Shown piece by piece: positions 29,449 through 37,865 of a stretch of 64,000 bases of DNA. The DNA comes from Colwellia psychrerythraea 34H (lineage in GTDB: Bacteria; Pseudomonadota; Gammaproteobacteria; Enterobacterales; Alteromonadaceae): the NCBI RefSeq assembly GCF_000012325.1, contig NC_003910.7, positions 3,224,001 through 3,288,000 on the forward strand, written 5' to 3'. Positions within the stretch are counted from its first letter, which is position 1. The number at the start of each line of letters is the position of its first letter. The notes beneath the pieces were generated by a model. It was not told where the DNA came from. It ran no database searches and worked only from the letters and a program-made list of their open reading frames with translations. The position numbers and the translations under genes were made by a program.

Positions 29449-29569
29449 ATCAACTGAAATCATATTAAAAATAGCCTATGTGGAAATACCAAACTTTAGC
29501 CACGTACGTAACAAACAGCACAAGAACATTATAAATCAGGCACTTAGTGGTGCTAGTAATGCTGAAAAA

Positions 29570-29607
29570 GCGGTGACAGCATTGGAACTCATTTATTAGT
29601 CACCGCT
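29570..29607 (+). terminator. Stem-loop between the oxygenase and OYE genes
   Basis: AGCGGTGAC (29570-29578) pairs perfectly with GTCACCGCT (29599-29607). No clean T-run follows, so it may be a partial terminator or an RNA-processing hairpin. Confidence 0.45.
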
Positions 29608-29642
29608 ACGATTATATTAACTTTATTTTGGAGTAGTAACGC

Positions 29643-30767
29643 ATGACATTTTCACCTTTATTTACAGCAACAGAGCTTGGCCCTTATACCCTTAAGAATC
29701 GTATTGTTTTTCCGCCATTAACACGTTCTAGAAGCTCTCAACCGGGAAATATTCCTAACCAGTTGATGGCTAATTACTATTCGCAACGTGCTGGCGCTGG
29801 CTTTATGGTCACTGAAGGCACTCAAATTGAACCAAGAGGGCAAGGTTATGCGTGGACACCCGGTATTCATAGTGCCGAGCAAGTTCAAGGATGGAAACAG
29901 GTAACACAAGCAGTACACGATGCGGGTAGCATTATTTTTTGTCAATTATGGCATGTTGGTCGTGTTTCTCATACATCATTACAACCAAACCAAGCAGCAC
30001 CTGTTGGCCCATCAGCATTGAAAGCTGATGCGGTTAAAGTTTTTATCGAAACTGCACCAGAGCAAGGCGCATTAGCTGATCCAAGTGAGCCTCGGGCACT
30101 ATCAACTATTGAAGTTGAGGAGCTGGTACAAATGTACAAACAAGCTGCGGTAAATGCTAAAGAAGCCGGCTTTGATGGCGTTGAATTACATTGCGCTAAT
30201 GGTTATCTGGTGAATCAATTTATTTCTGAACATACCAACGATAGAACTGATAAATACGGTGGTAGCTTAGAGAATCGCTTACGATTTTTAAAGGAAATAA
30301 CGCAAGCCGTTGCTGACGTTATGGGGGCTGACAAAGTAGGCGTAAGGTTCGCGCCATTATTTGAAAGTACTGATGAAGTGCGGGTTTATTTAGGTTTAGT
30401 AGAAAGCGATCCGCATGCAACCTATATCGCAGCCATTAAAGCGCTAAATGATATTGGTATCGCTTATTTATCACTTGCTGAAGCGGATTGGGATAATGCG
30501 CCTGATTTACCTGAAGACTTCTACAAAGCCGTAAGAAACACCTTTGACGGTTTAGTGATGTATGCCGGTAAATATACGCCAGAAAAAGCATTAAGAATCT
30601 TAACTGAAGGCAATGGTGATATTTTTGGCTTCGGTCGCCCATTTATAGCTAACCCTGACTTACCAGAGCGTATTAAGAACGAATGGTCGTTAAACGACGT
30701 TGACCCAACAAGCATGTATGGCGGCACTGATAAAGGTTATACCGATTACCCTGTGTACGCTTTATAA
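29643..30767 (+). CDS. Old Yellow Enzyme-family alkene reductase (NemA-like)
   Basis: 374 residues of FMN TIM-barrel. N-terminal KNRIVFPPLTRSRS, FCQLWHVGRVSH, ELHCANGYLVNQFISE and KYGGSLENR are OYE hallmarks, closest to the NemA/XenA-type classical class. These enzymes use NAD(P)H to reduce activated C=C bonds in enals, enones, maleimides or nitro compounds. It is followed 90 bp later by a YqhD-like dehydrogenase; together they could detoxify unsaturated aldehydes. Confidence 0.92.
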   Translation: MTFSPLFTATELGPYTLKNRIVFPPLTRSRSSQPGNIPNQLMANYYSQRAGAGFMVTEGTQIEPRGQGYAWTPGIHSAEQVQGWKQVTQAVHDAGSIIFCQLWHVGRVSHTSLQPNQAAPVGPSALKADAVKVFIETAPEQGALADPSEPRALSTIEVEELVQMYKQAAVNAKEAGFDGVELHCANGYLVNQFISEHTNDRTDKYGGSLENRLRFLKEITQAVADVMGADKVGVRFAPLFESTDEVRVYLGLVESDPHATYIAAIKALNDIGIAYLSLAEADWDNAPDLPEDFYKAVRNTFDGLVMYAGKYTPEKALRILTEGNGDIFGFGRPFIANPDLPERIKNEWSLNDVDPTSMYGGTDKGYTDYPVYAL

Positions 30768-30857
30768 GCCGTTTTTATAAAAGCGGGGCATGAATTATTT
30801 TCTGCTTAGACCAACGTATTTATAAATTACTTTTTTGAAAAATTTTAGGATATAACA

Positions 30858-32015
30858 ATGTTAAATTTCAGTTTTAAAAACCCAACCCGTATTCATTTTG
30901 GTGAAGGGCAAATTGCCGCTATTTCCAAAGAAATCCCTTTAGACGCTCGAGTATTATTGGTTTATGGCGGTGGTTCAATTAAAGGTAATGGCGTCTATCA
31001 ACAAGTGAGTGATGCACTTACAGAACATACTTGGTTTGAATTTTCAGGTATCGAACCAAATCCAACCTATGACACTTTGATGAAAGCGCAAGAAATAATT
31101 AAAACAGAAAACATTGATTATTTACTTGCTGTTGGTGGCGGCTCAGTTGTAGATGGCGCTAAATTTATTGCCGCAGCTGCACTTTATGAAGGTGACGATG
31201 CTTGGGATATTCTTGCTAAACAGCAAGCCGTCACAAAAGCATTACCTATTGGCGCGATATTAACCTTGCCTGCAACAGGCTCTGAAAGTAATGGCAACGC
31301 AGTGGTAACACGTGATGGTAATAAACTACCTTTCAAGAGTCCTTTGCTTTGTCCATTATTTGCGGTGTTAGACCCTAACGTGACCTTGTCATTATCAGAT
31401 CGTCAAATCAGTAATGGCGTTGTTGATGCCTTTATTCATACCATTGAACAGTATTTAACTTACAGTGTAAATGGCAAAGTGCAAGATCGTTTCAGTGAAG
31501 GTTTAATGCAAACCTTGATTGAAGAAGGGCCTAAAGCGTTGTTACCTGAGACTAAAAAAAACTTAGAAGTTCGAGCCAATATTATGTGGTCGGCAACGAT
31601 GGCGTTAAATGGTCTTATCGGCGCGGGTGTACCACAAGATTGGTCAACGCATATGATAGGTCATGAACTTACCGGTGCTTTTGGTATCGACCATGCACGC
31701 ACTCTATCCATTGTATTGCCTGCGGTAATGAAAGTTCGTAAAGAGCAAAAACGTGAAAAGTTACTACAATATGCAGCGCGCGTTTGGCAGATAACTGATG
31801 GTGAAGACAACGCACGTATTGACCAAGCGATCCGTTTAACTGAAGAGTTCTTCGAAACAATGCAAGTACCAACACGTTTATCCCACGTGGATCTTGGTAG
31901 CAAAGATATCGACTTGCTGATTGAACGATTAGAGCAACATGGTATGACGGCATTGGGCGAAAATGACGATATTACCTTAGCAATAAGCCGTGAGATTTTA
32001 TCTCAAGCATTGTAA
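30858..32015 (+). CDS. Iron-containing alcohol dehydrogenase (YqhD-like)
   Basis: 385 residues, group III alcohol dehydrogenase. It has the cofactor-binding GGGSVVDGAKFIA (about residue 93), the metal-binding region VVDAFIHTIEQYL and the His cluster DWSTHMIGHELTGAFGIDHA. Length and sequence resemble E. coli YqhD, an NADPH-dependent aldehyde reductase that protects against lipid-peroxidation aldehydes. This role is inferred. A GGA ribosome site precedes the ATG, and a good terminator follows. Confidence 0.92.
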   Translation: MLNFSFKNPTRIHFGEGQIAAISKEIPLDARVLLVYGGGSIKGNGVYQQVSDALTEHTWFEFSGIEPNPTYDTLMKAQEIIKTENIDYLLAVGGGSVVDGAKFIAAAALYEGDDAWDILAKQQAVTKALPIGAILTLPATGSESNGNAVVTRDGNKLPFKSPLLCPLFAVLDPNVTLSLSDRQISNGVVDAFIHTIEQYLTYSVNGKVQDRFSEGLMQTLIEEGPKALLPETKKNLEVRANIMWSATMALNGLIGAGVPQDWSTHMIGHELTGAFGIDHARTLSIVLPAVMKVRKEQKREKLLQYAARVWQITDGEDNARIDQAIRLTEEFFETMQVPTRLSHVDLGSKDIDLLIERLEQHGMTALGENDDITLAISREILSQAL

Positions 32016-32035
32016 TTAAAAGACAGACATAAGTG

Positions 32036-32077
32036 GCGTGTGCATTACTTTAAAAGGTTCACACGCAGACTTTTTTA
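32036..32077 (+). terminator. Rho-independent terminator after the dehydrogenase gene
   Basis: GCGTGTG (32036-32042) pairs with CACACGC (32060-32066), followed by AGAC and a T6 run. It ends the oxygenase/OYE/dehydrogenase unit. Confidence 0.8.
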
Positions 32078-32159
32078 ATAGCTCTCAACACTATCTCTTT
32101 ACATTAGCTCTTTCTTAATATGAATGAACATGATTCAAACAACTGATATAAATCACTAA

Positions 32160-32465
32160 ATGGTTTTGGCATCTAGACCTTTTGGCGCGCCAATAGCTGA
32201 AAACTTTACGCTGGTAAATAGCGAAAAACCAACACCTAAAGCCGGTGAAGTATTGCTTCGCACTGTTTTTCTTTCACTCGACCCCTTATATGCGCGGGCG
32301 AATGAATGAATGATGCTAAATCTTATGCAGACCCTGTTGCTTTAGATGAAGTCATGGTCGGCAGTAGTGTTTGTCGAGTAGAAGAGTCAAGCCATAGCGA
32401 TAATAACAAAGGTGATTGGGTTGTCGCTTTTGGTAACTGGCAAGATATTACCGTTGGCTATTTGC
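32160..32465 (+). pseudogene. Broken NADP-dependent oxidoreductase (MDR/CurA-like)
   Basis: The first codons read as the N-terminus of a medium-chain reductase (LASRPFGAPIAENFTL, then LLRTVFLSLDP). One extra C around 32283 and a 4-bp ATGA duplication around 32305-32313 shift the frame; in the other frame it continues MNDAKSYADPVALDEVMVG and GDWVVAFGNWQDI. Only about 100 of the expected 330 or so codons remain. The gene then runs directly into an attC-like palindrome, so the rest was probably lost by recombination or deletion at the edge of the cassette array. Confidence 0.8.
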
Positions 32466-32518
32466 CCCTTCGTCGCTTATTTTAACCAACTATTATTTGC
32501 CTCTTAGTGAAGCGTTAG
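32453..32518 (+). repeat. attC-like site at the left edge of the cassette array
   Basis: GTTGG (32453) and CCAAC (32486-32490) are inverted; then the typical tail TATTATTTGCCTCTTA and end GCGTTAG. It lacks the usual TAACAAG left end, replaced by pseudogene sequence. Confidence 0.6.
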
Positions 32519-32673
32519 TTTTCGAACAGCGTAAACTTAAATGATAGTTCTATATTCATAAATTGTAACAATTCTAATGGTTTACTTGTTCACTATTTGT
32601 GTGTCAAATAGTTCCTTAATATCATTGTACTTTAGCAATGAAACTCTAAAATTATTCGATGGATATAAATACA

Positions 32674-33132
32674 ATGAATAAAATAAAACTACTTTCAATG
32701 ACTGTTGCAGTTTTTACTTTTTTCTTATCCGCTACTGGTCATGCCGAATCCGTAACAGGTAAAGAATACCAAGCAGTTGTAGAAACGGCTTATAATTATT
32801 TTAATGGGGCTGCAAACGGGGATCAAAAGCTTCTTTCAAAAGCCTTTGATTTGGAGTTTGGTCATGTAAAAATGATTAGTGTTAACAAAGAAACTGGAAA
32901 AGAAATCATTAGGACTGTTCCGTTAAAAGAGTTCTCTGGTTATTTCAAAAAAGCGACTAAAGATACATGGACAGCGAATATTCTGTCAGTTGATATAGTT
33001 GATGACAAAATGGCGATGGTGAAGCTTGGCTTTGATACGCCAAAAACACATTACATTGACTACCTTGTAATGTACAAGCGCGAGAATGAATGGCGCATAA
33101 TCAATAAAACATTTATAGCAAAGAAAAAATAG
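32674..33132 (+). CDS. Secreted NTF2/lumazine-binding-like protein
   Basis: About 152 residues from the ATG at 32674, chosen because it puts a clean signal peptide at the N-terminus (MNKIKLLSMTVAVFTFFLSA, cleavage near GHA-ES); an ATG at 32659 would add five residues. The mature part resembles the putative lumazine-binding/NTF2-like domain: YNYFNGAANGDQKLLSKAF, VPLKEFSGYF, then YLVMYKRENEWRIINKTF. Function unknown, probably periplasmic. First intact gene of the cassette array. Confidence 0.75.
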   Translation: MNKIKLLSMTVAVFTFFLSATGHAESVTGKEYQAVVETAYNYFNGAANGDQKLLSKAFDLEFGHVKMISVNKETGKEIIRTVPLKEFSGYFKKATKDTWTANILSVDIVDDKMAMVKLGFDTPKTHYIDYLVMYKRENEWRIINKTFIAKKK

Positions 33133-33146
33133 TAGTTAAAGTAAAC

Positions 33147-33239
33147 TAACAAGAACTTCAAACGGAAAAAATACAGTTGGCGGTGTTTCTCCCTCAAACA
33201 TTTTAGCCAACTATTTTTCGCCGCTTAAGGTGACGTTAT
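33147..33239 (+). repeat. attC-like recombination site
   Basis: Starts TAACAAG and ends GACGTTAT; inner arms CAGTTGGC and GCCAACT; tail TTCGCCGCTTAAGG. A model example of the site in this array, about 93 bp. Confidence 0.75.
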
Positions 33240-33253
33240 ATCTCTAGGAGTTT

Positions 33254-33760
33254 GTGTTGATTATTATTGAAACTGAAAGATTATGTGTTCGTCAAATTAC
33301 GAATGAGGATGTTGATAACCTATCAAAAGTATTAGCTGATCCTGTCGTAATGCAATACTCAACGGTAGGTGTTCACACCGAACAACAAATCTATGATTAT
33401 ATAGCGAACTGCAAAAATCAATATGACTTAAATGGTTATGGCCATTGGGCAATTTTTAACTCTATTACTGATGAGTTTGTTGGAGTGTGCGGTCTTAATA
33501 AACATAAAGTAGATACTGATGATGTTATACATATAAATTATCGTCTTGCTAGGGACCAACAGGGTAAAGGTTATGCTGTTGAGTCTACATTTGGTGTATT
33601 AGATTTTGCTAAAAATGCCTTAAACCTTAAAGTGGTGCACGCACTAATAGAGCCAACGAATATTAGCTCTGTTAAAGTGATAAACAGAACAGGCTTTCAA
33701 TTTATTAAATCTTCTGTATTTCGTGGTTTCGAAGTAGACATATATCAAGTGTCTTTATAA
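33254..33760 (+). CDS. GNAT-family N-acetyltransferase (RimJ/RimL type)
   Basis: 168 residues. ETERLCVRQITNEDVDNL is the RimJ/RimL-like start, and INYRLARDQQGKGYAVEST holds the acetyl-CoA-binding Q/RxxGxG/A element. It acetylates an unknown amine or protein terminus. The frame opens GTG-TTG after AGGAG at 33246-33250, so either GTG 33254 or TTG 33257 may be used. Single-gene cassette bounded by attC-like sites on both sides. Confidence 0.88.
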   Translation: MLIIIETERLCVRQITNEDVDNLSKVLADPVVMQYSTVGVHTEQQIYDYIANCKNQYDLNGYGHWAIFNSITDEFVGVCGLNKHKVDTDDVIHINYRLARDQQGKGYAVESTFGVLDFAKNALNLKVVHALIEPTNISSVKVINRTGFQFIKSSVFRGFEVDIYQVSL

Positions 33761-33769
33761 AACGAGATC

Positions 33770-33867
33770 TAACAAGAACATTAAACGTAAAAATTAAAGT
33801 TGGCTGTTTTTGTTCTGATCTTGTACCACTTTGGTGGGCAATAAATTTCCCCATAACTGGGCGTTAT
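33770..33867 (+). repeat. attC-like recombination site
   Basis: TAACAAG start and GCGTTAT end, about 98 bp. The central part differs from its neighbours (TTGTACCACTTTGGTGGGCA). Confidence 0.65.
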
Positions 33868-33883
33868 ATTCTAAGAGGTTTAC

Positions 33884-34627
33884 ATGAAGTTTGCAGTATT
33901 ATCTGATATTCACAGTAATGTATTTGCATTAGAGGCAGTGATTGCTGACGCAAAAAAACATTCCGTTGATTTGATGGTAAATCTAGGTGACATTCTTTAT
34001 GGTCCTATTGCACCTAAAGCGACTTATGAACTATTAATGCAATATGAAATAGTTACCATCTGTGGGAATCAAGATCGCCAGATATTTGAGGCGACAGCAG
34101 CAGAACTTGCTTCAAATCCGACAATGAAATTTATCATTGACGATCTTGGCGATGAGCCAATTACTTGGATGAAATCATTGCCGTTTGATGCTCAATTAAA
34201 CGCTGATGTATATTTATGCCACGGCACACCTGACGATGACTTAACCTATCTACTCGAAAATGTTGAGCTTGGCTATGCTCGTTTACGTTCTGATAGCGAA
34301 ATAATAAAACTTCTAAACGGTCAAAACTCTACACTTATATGTTGTGGTCATACACATACTCCTAGAACTGTTTCTTTAACTACAGGGCAAACAATCATAA
34401 ACCCTGGCAGCGTAGGTTTGCAGGCATACACAGATGATGAGCCAATTGTTCATTCAATGGAAAATTTCAGTTCGATGGCATCATATTCCATAGTAGAGAA
34501 AACTGAAGATAACTGGAATATTAAACATATAAGAGTACCTTATGATGTAAAGCTCGCTGTTGCAGAATGTGAAAAACGAAATAGAATGGATTGGGTTCAT
34601 TTTTTAACAACTGGACGGCGAATATAA
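33884..34627 (+). CDS. Calcineurin-like metallophosphoesterase
   Basis: 247 residues of the YfcE/MJ0936-like class: LSDIHSNVFALEAV (metal ligands D, H), NLGDILYGP, CGNQDRQ, CGHTHTPR and INPGSVG. Such enzymes hydrolyse phosphodiesters; the substrate is unknown. All metal-binding motifs are intact. Single-gene cassette with attC-like sites on both sides; AAGAGG ribosome site. Confidence 0.9.
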   Translation: MKFAVLSDIHSNVFALEAVIADAKKHSVDLMVNLGDILYGPIAPKATYELLMQYEIVTICGNQDRQIFEATAAELASNPTMKFIIDDLGDEPITWMKSLPFDAQLNADVYLCHGTPDDDLTYLLENVELGYARLRSDSEIIKLLNGQNSTLICCGHTHTPRTVSLTTGQTIINPGSVGLQAYTDDEPIVHSMENFSSMASYSIVEKTEDNWNIKHIRVPYDVKLAVAECEKRNRMDWVHFLTTGRRI

Positions 34628-34630
34628 TAA

Positions 34631-34722
34631 TAATTGCAAGAAGGACAAAATACAGTAGGCTTTTTGTTCACTCCGTTAACCTATGTTAGCCAACTATAAC
34701 TTTACACTTATGTAAGCGTTAA
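34631..34722 (+). repeat. attC-like recombination site (degenerate left end)
   Basis: Left end TAATTGCAAGAAGG; arms GGCTTT and TTAGCC; right end AAGCGTTAA. Confidence 0.6.
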
Positions 34723-34754
34723 AAATCAAACATCCCTAAGGAGCAAATTCTCAA

Positions 34755-35546
34755 ATGGAATTAGAAATCAACATTATTGACGCATTCACAGATGTTGCGT
34801 TTAAAGGAAATTCAGCAGCAGTAATTATTACAACCGACTGGCTATCTGATGAACTTATGCAGTCTATTGCTATTGAGAATAATCTTTCAGAAACCGCTTA
34901 TGTTAAAAAAATTGATATTCACAATTATGAAATTCGTTGGTTTTCTCCTATCACTGAAATTGATTTTTGTGGCCATGCCACATTAGCATCTTCATTCGTC
35001 ATTTTTGCTAAAAACGATAATCTACTAAATATTAATTTTTACGCTGAAGCGGTAGGTGATTTATCTGTTACGAAAATGGATAGTGGTTATATTCAAATGG
35101 AGTTCCCAAGTAGACCACCTGAAAGTATTAGCGATATACCAGTAGCATTATTAAATGGCCTTTCAATCAAGCCGATGGAAGTTTTATTAAATAACCAAGC
35201 ATACTTTGTTGTTTATGAGAAAGAGATTGATGTGACTTCAGTCGTTCCAGATAATGAGTTATTAAAGCAACTCGCTCCACATGATGTTGTTGTCACCTCT
35301 AAATCAAACGATTATGATTTTGTTTCTCGTTATTTCTGGCCAGCGAATGGAGGTGATGAAGACCCTGTTACAGGCTCTATCCATACGGGTTTAGCTCCTT
35401 ATTGGGCAGAAAAGCTGAATAAATCTAAACTAATTGCATATCAGGCGTCTAAACGCGGCGGTAAAATAATATGCAATGTTGCAGATAATAAGGTTTATCT
35501 TTTAGGTAAAGCTGTGCAGTATTTAAAAGGTACCATTGAAGTTTAG
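34755..35546 (+). CDS. PhzF-family isomerase/epimerase (first copy)
   Basis: 263 residues. The catalytic Glu is in NNLSETAYV (about residue 46); FCGHATLAS and DPVTGSIHTGLAPYW are the other PhzF signatures. The prototype PhzF isomerises dihydro-hydroxyanthranilate in phenazine synthesis, but most family members act elsewhere and no phenazine genes are present. A second PhzF cassette lies at 49893, with clearly different sequence, so they were captured or diverged separately. Confidence 0.92.
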   Translation: MELEINIIDAFTDVAFKGNSAAVIITTDWLSDELMQSIAIENNLSETAYVKKIDIHNYEIRWFSPITEIDFCGHATLASSFVIFAKNDNLLNINFYAEAVGDLSVTKMDSGYIQMEFPSRPPESISDIPVALLNGLSIKPMEVLLNNQAYFVVYEKEIDVTSVVPDNELLKQLAPHDVVVTSKSNDYDFVSRYFWPANGGDEDPVTGSIHTGLAPYWAEKLNKSKLIAYQASKRGGKIICNVADNKVYLLGKAVQYLKGTIEV

Positions 35547-35560
35547 TCGTTCTTACTTTA

Positions 35561-35658
35561 TGACAAGAAGGTCAACAAGGACACGTAACAGTTGGCTACG
35601 TTTCGCTTCGCTACCCAATATTAGCCAACTATTATTTAGCCTGTTATTTGGGCATTAT
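35561..35658 (+). repeat. attC-like recombination site
   Basis: TGACAAG start, CAGTTGGC and GCCAACT arms, TATTTAGCCTG, then GGGCATTAT end. About 98 bp. Confidence 0.7.
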
Positions 35659-35736
35659 ATTGCACTTAAGCATTGGAGTTTAAGTCAACTTCAGTAGTTC
35701 AATTAAACACATTTAACTTTAAAAGGAATAATTAAA

Positions 35737-36219
35737 GTGCCACATGCCTTCAAGCTACAACAAATAATACCCAAGTTATCAATATCTTTAAATAAACTCG
35801 TGTTATTGAGCTGCTTGCTTGTGATTATATATTTTGGATACGAAAGATATGAGCAGCATACCGCTGAGCAAACAGAAACATCGGTCCTGATTTTAACCCC
35901 CAAAGTGAATGATATTTATTTCTTAGACTTCAGATTACTCAGTGATAAATTAGAACGAAAAAACAAATATAAATTAGCTAAGGTTGTACGTGTTAGTGAT
36001 GATAACGTAGCCATAGTTTATGGAAGTTTTTTCTATCAATGGCAATATTCTGTGGTAAATAGCATTCAGTATGGTGATTTAAGTAATGATGATTATTTTA
36101 TGCTACTACCCGAATATATTCCCTTTACCAAAATTAAAGAAATGAGGGATAATGGCGCTATTTATTTGGTTAAACGACCTGTCAGAAGTAAACTCTATGG
36201 CAATTTTGTTAGCCACTAA
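35737..36219 (+). CDS. Hypothetical membrane-anchored protein, 160 aa
   Basis: I do not recognise it. GTG start at 35737 with AAAAGGA upstream. One membrane segment (LVLLSCLLVIIYFGY, about residues 21-36) anchors a soluble C-terminal domain of about 115 residues. Cassette gene. Confidence 0.6.
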   Translation: MPHAFKLQQIIPKLSISLNKLVLLSCLLVIIYFGYERYEQHTAEQTETSVLILTPKVNDIYFLDFRLLSDKLERKNKYKLAKVVRVSDDNVAIVYGSFFYQWQYSVVNSIQYGDLSNDDYFMLLPEYIPFTKIKEMRDNGAIYLVKRPVRSKLYGNFVSH

Positions 36220-36301
36220 TTAATGTTAATATAACAAGGAGTTAAAGTTTTTCTATCTACATGAGCTAATAATTAGCCTGGCAATTTAAAGGAATAAATT
36301 C

Positions 36302-36580
36302 ATGTGTAATAAAAATAAATATCTGTTAACAGTATGTCTATCTCTAATCAGTGGTTGTAGTTCAAGCTCTTCATTCCAAAGCAATGCTAAAGTACCCGAA
36401 ACTAATTATTCACAAAACAATTCGAATGAATGCAGTAAAATTGATCCAGTAAATACATCATTATTAACATTGGGAGTTACAGGTTTTGCTACTTTAAATC
36501 CTATTGCTGCCCTTATTGTTGGTGGCGCAACGTATTTTACAGTAGACAGTGGCGTTTTCGACTGCAATAAGAGTGACTAA
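36302..36580 (+). CDS. Small putative lipoprotein, 92 aa
   Basis: Signal with lipobox LISGC (Cys19), then a Ser/Asn-rich linker and a hydrophobic, Gly-rich segment (TLGVTGFATLNPIAALIVGG) that may be membrane-inserted. Two further cysteines. No known family. The gap before it (36220-36301) holds only a remnant of an attC-like site (TAACAAGGAG at 36232). Confidence 0.55.
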   Translation: MCNKNKYLLTVCLSLISGCSSSSSFQSNAKVPETNYSQNNSNECSKIDPVNTSLLTLGVTGFATLNPIAALIVGGATYFTVDSGVFDCNKSD

Positions 36581-36586
36581 TTAAAG

Positions 36587-36681
36587 CTAATAAATAAGAA
36601 GTAAACCCGTTGGCTGTTAAGTTCTTCCACACTTTAGCTAACTGATTTATGCCTATTAATCGAACATTAACTGGACATTAT
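36587..36681 (+). repeat. attC-like recombination site
   Basis: TAATAAATAAG start, CGTTGGCT and AGCTAACTG arms, right end GGACATTAT. Confidence 0.6.
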
Positions 36682-36709
36682 TCAAACTCAACATTCAGGA
36701 TGAATATAT

Positions 36710-37018
36710 ATGTTTCGATGGCTTATCTATGTTTTTATACTCGCAAATTTAAGTGGGTGTGTTACTCCCGTCAGCTCAAGCTGTATGGATTCACAAAAAC
36801 ACCAAAACCCAAATGCTAATACCCCTCACAACACCAGCAAGTGCAGCGCTACCGATGCAGCCGTATATGTTATGGCCGCAACACTTAAAACCTTAGAAGA
36901 TAAAACAACTAAGGCAGACGTTAAAGAAGCGGTTAAGTGTTCTGATATGGTAGGAAAATCTCAAAAAGAATGTGTTCGCAAAGAGAAAAAATCATATGAT
37001 CCTTTAGATGAATTGTGA
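36710..37018 (+). CDS. Small putative lipoprotein, 102 aa
   Basis: Lipobox NLSGC (Cys17) after a hydrophobic signal, then a polar, Lys-rich domain with several cysteines (SSCMD, SKCSAT, VKCSD, KECVRK). No recognised family. Followed after about 40 bp by another small gene with only a partial attC start (TATAACAAGG at 37030) between them. Confidence 0.55.
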   Translation: MFRWLIYVFILANLSGCVTPVSSSCMDSQKHQNPNANTPHNTSKCSATDAAVYVMAATLKTLEDKTTKADVKEAVKCSDMVGKSQKECVRKEKKSYDPLDEL

Positions 37019-37061
37019 GTCAAATTTATATAACAAGGCATTAATTTACCAAGGAGTAGGT

Positions 37062-37412
37062 ATGTCGTTCAGAGGGAATAAATTCTATATTGCTAGCTTT
37101 ATTATATGTACAATTCTGGCAATTATAGTGCAGCAAATGCGAACTGATCTTTTTGGTATTAATAACCTTTTGGATACATTTCTAGGTTCTGCTCCAAGTT
37201 TTTTATATTTATTTGGAATCTTATCTGTTATTCCAATGGTCCTACCAAACATTAAAAAATTGAATAAGTCTGTTTTAATAGTTACCGCGGGGGCATTAAC
37301 TTATGAAATAGAGCAATACTGGACTTCAATGTTTTTTGATTTAAGTGACATTATTGCAACAATACTTGCTGCCTTGTTAATGATTTTTTTACATAAAATA
37401 ATCGCAAGGTAG
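37062..37412 (+). CDS. Small integral membrane protein, 116 aa
   Basis: Starts at the ATG at 37062, which has an AAGGAGTAGGT ribosome site; the frame is open upstream to 37008 but without one. Three or four membrane helices are visible (FYIASFIICTILAIIV, PSFLYLFGILSVIPMVL, IIATILAALLMIFL). The pattern is reminiscent of VanZ-like proteins, but I cannot assign it. Confidence 0.6.
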   Translation: MSFRGNKFYIASFIICTILAIIVQQMRTDLFGINNLLDTFLGSAPSFLYLFGILSVIPMVLPNIKKLNKSVLIVTAGALTYEIEQYWTSMFFDLSDIIATILAALLMIFLHKIIAR

Positions 37413-37438
37413 TATAACAAGCGTTTTAACGGGGGAAG
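37413..37438 (+). repeat. Left half of an attC-like site, cut by the IS element
   Basis: TATAACAAGCGTTTTAACGG matches the attC-like left end; the IS3-type element begins at about 37439. No right half is obvious beyond the element. Confidence 0.5.
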
Positions 37439-37490
37439 TGAAGTTCCCCCGTTTTAGTGGACACCTCCTCATAACATTGAGGAGGCTAAA

Positions 37491-37865
37491 ATGCCTAGAT
37501 ATACCCAACCTAAAAAGACGTGGTTTTACCCTGTTAATTTCAAAATTAAAGCTGTCGAGCTAAGCTTACGAAACGACATGTTATCTAAGGATGTTGCTCA
37601 AGCGTTGGATATTCACCCGTTAATGCTAAGCCGTTGGCGTAAAGAATACCGAGAAGGGAAGTTTAAAAAAAACCAACACTATCAGAGCAATAGTGAACTC
37701 ATGAGTAAAATCCCCACAAAGAAAGAACTAAATAAAATTAAACAGCTGCAAAAAGAAAACGACCGTTTAAAAATGGAAAATGATTTACTAAAAAAGTGGC
37801 AACGGTATCTGGCGGAAGTCCATCAGAGCGATTTGGATTCATCGAAAAACACAAAGAAGCCTTAG
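37491..37865 (+). CDS. IS3-family OrfA (helix-turn-helix subunit)
   Basis: 124 residues. N-terminal transposase_8-type helix-turn-helix (FKIKAVELSLRNDMLSKDVAQALDIHPLMLSRWRKEY), then a leucine-zipper-like coiled coil (LNKIKQLQKENDRLKMENDLLKK). It has an AGGAGG ribosome site. The last 24 codons after the slippery site are read only when no shift occurs. Confidence 0.92.
   Translation: MPRYTQPKKTWFYPVNFKIKAVELSLRNDMLSKDVAQALDIHPLMLSRWRKEYREGKFKKNQHYQSNSELMSKIPTKKELNKIKQLQKENDRLKMENDLLKKWQRYLAEVHQSDLDSSKNTKKP
37790..37796 (+). other. Programmed -1 frameshift site of the IS element
   Basis: A AAA AAG lies in the OrfA frame at 37790-37796. A -1 slip continues directly in the OrfB frame (VATVSGGSPSERF), giving the OrfAB transposase. 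Confidence 0.8.
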
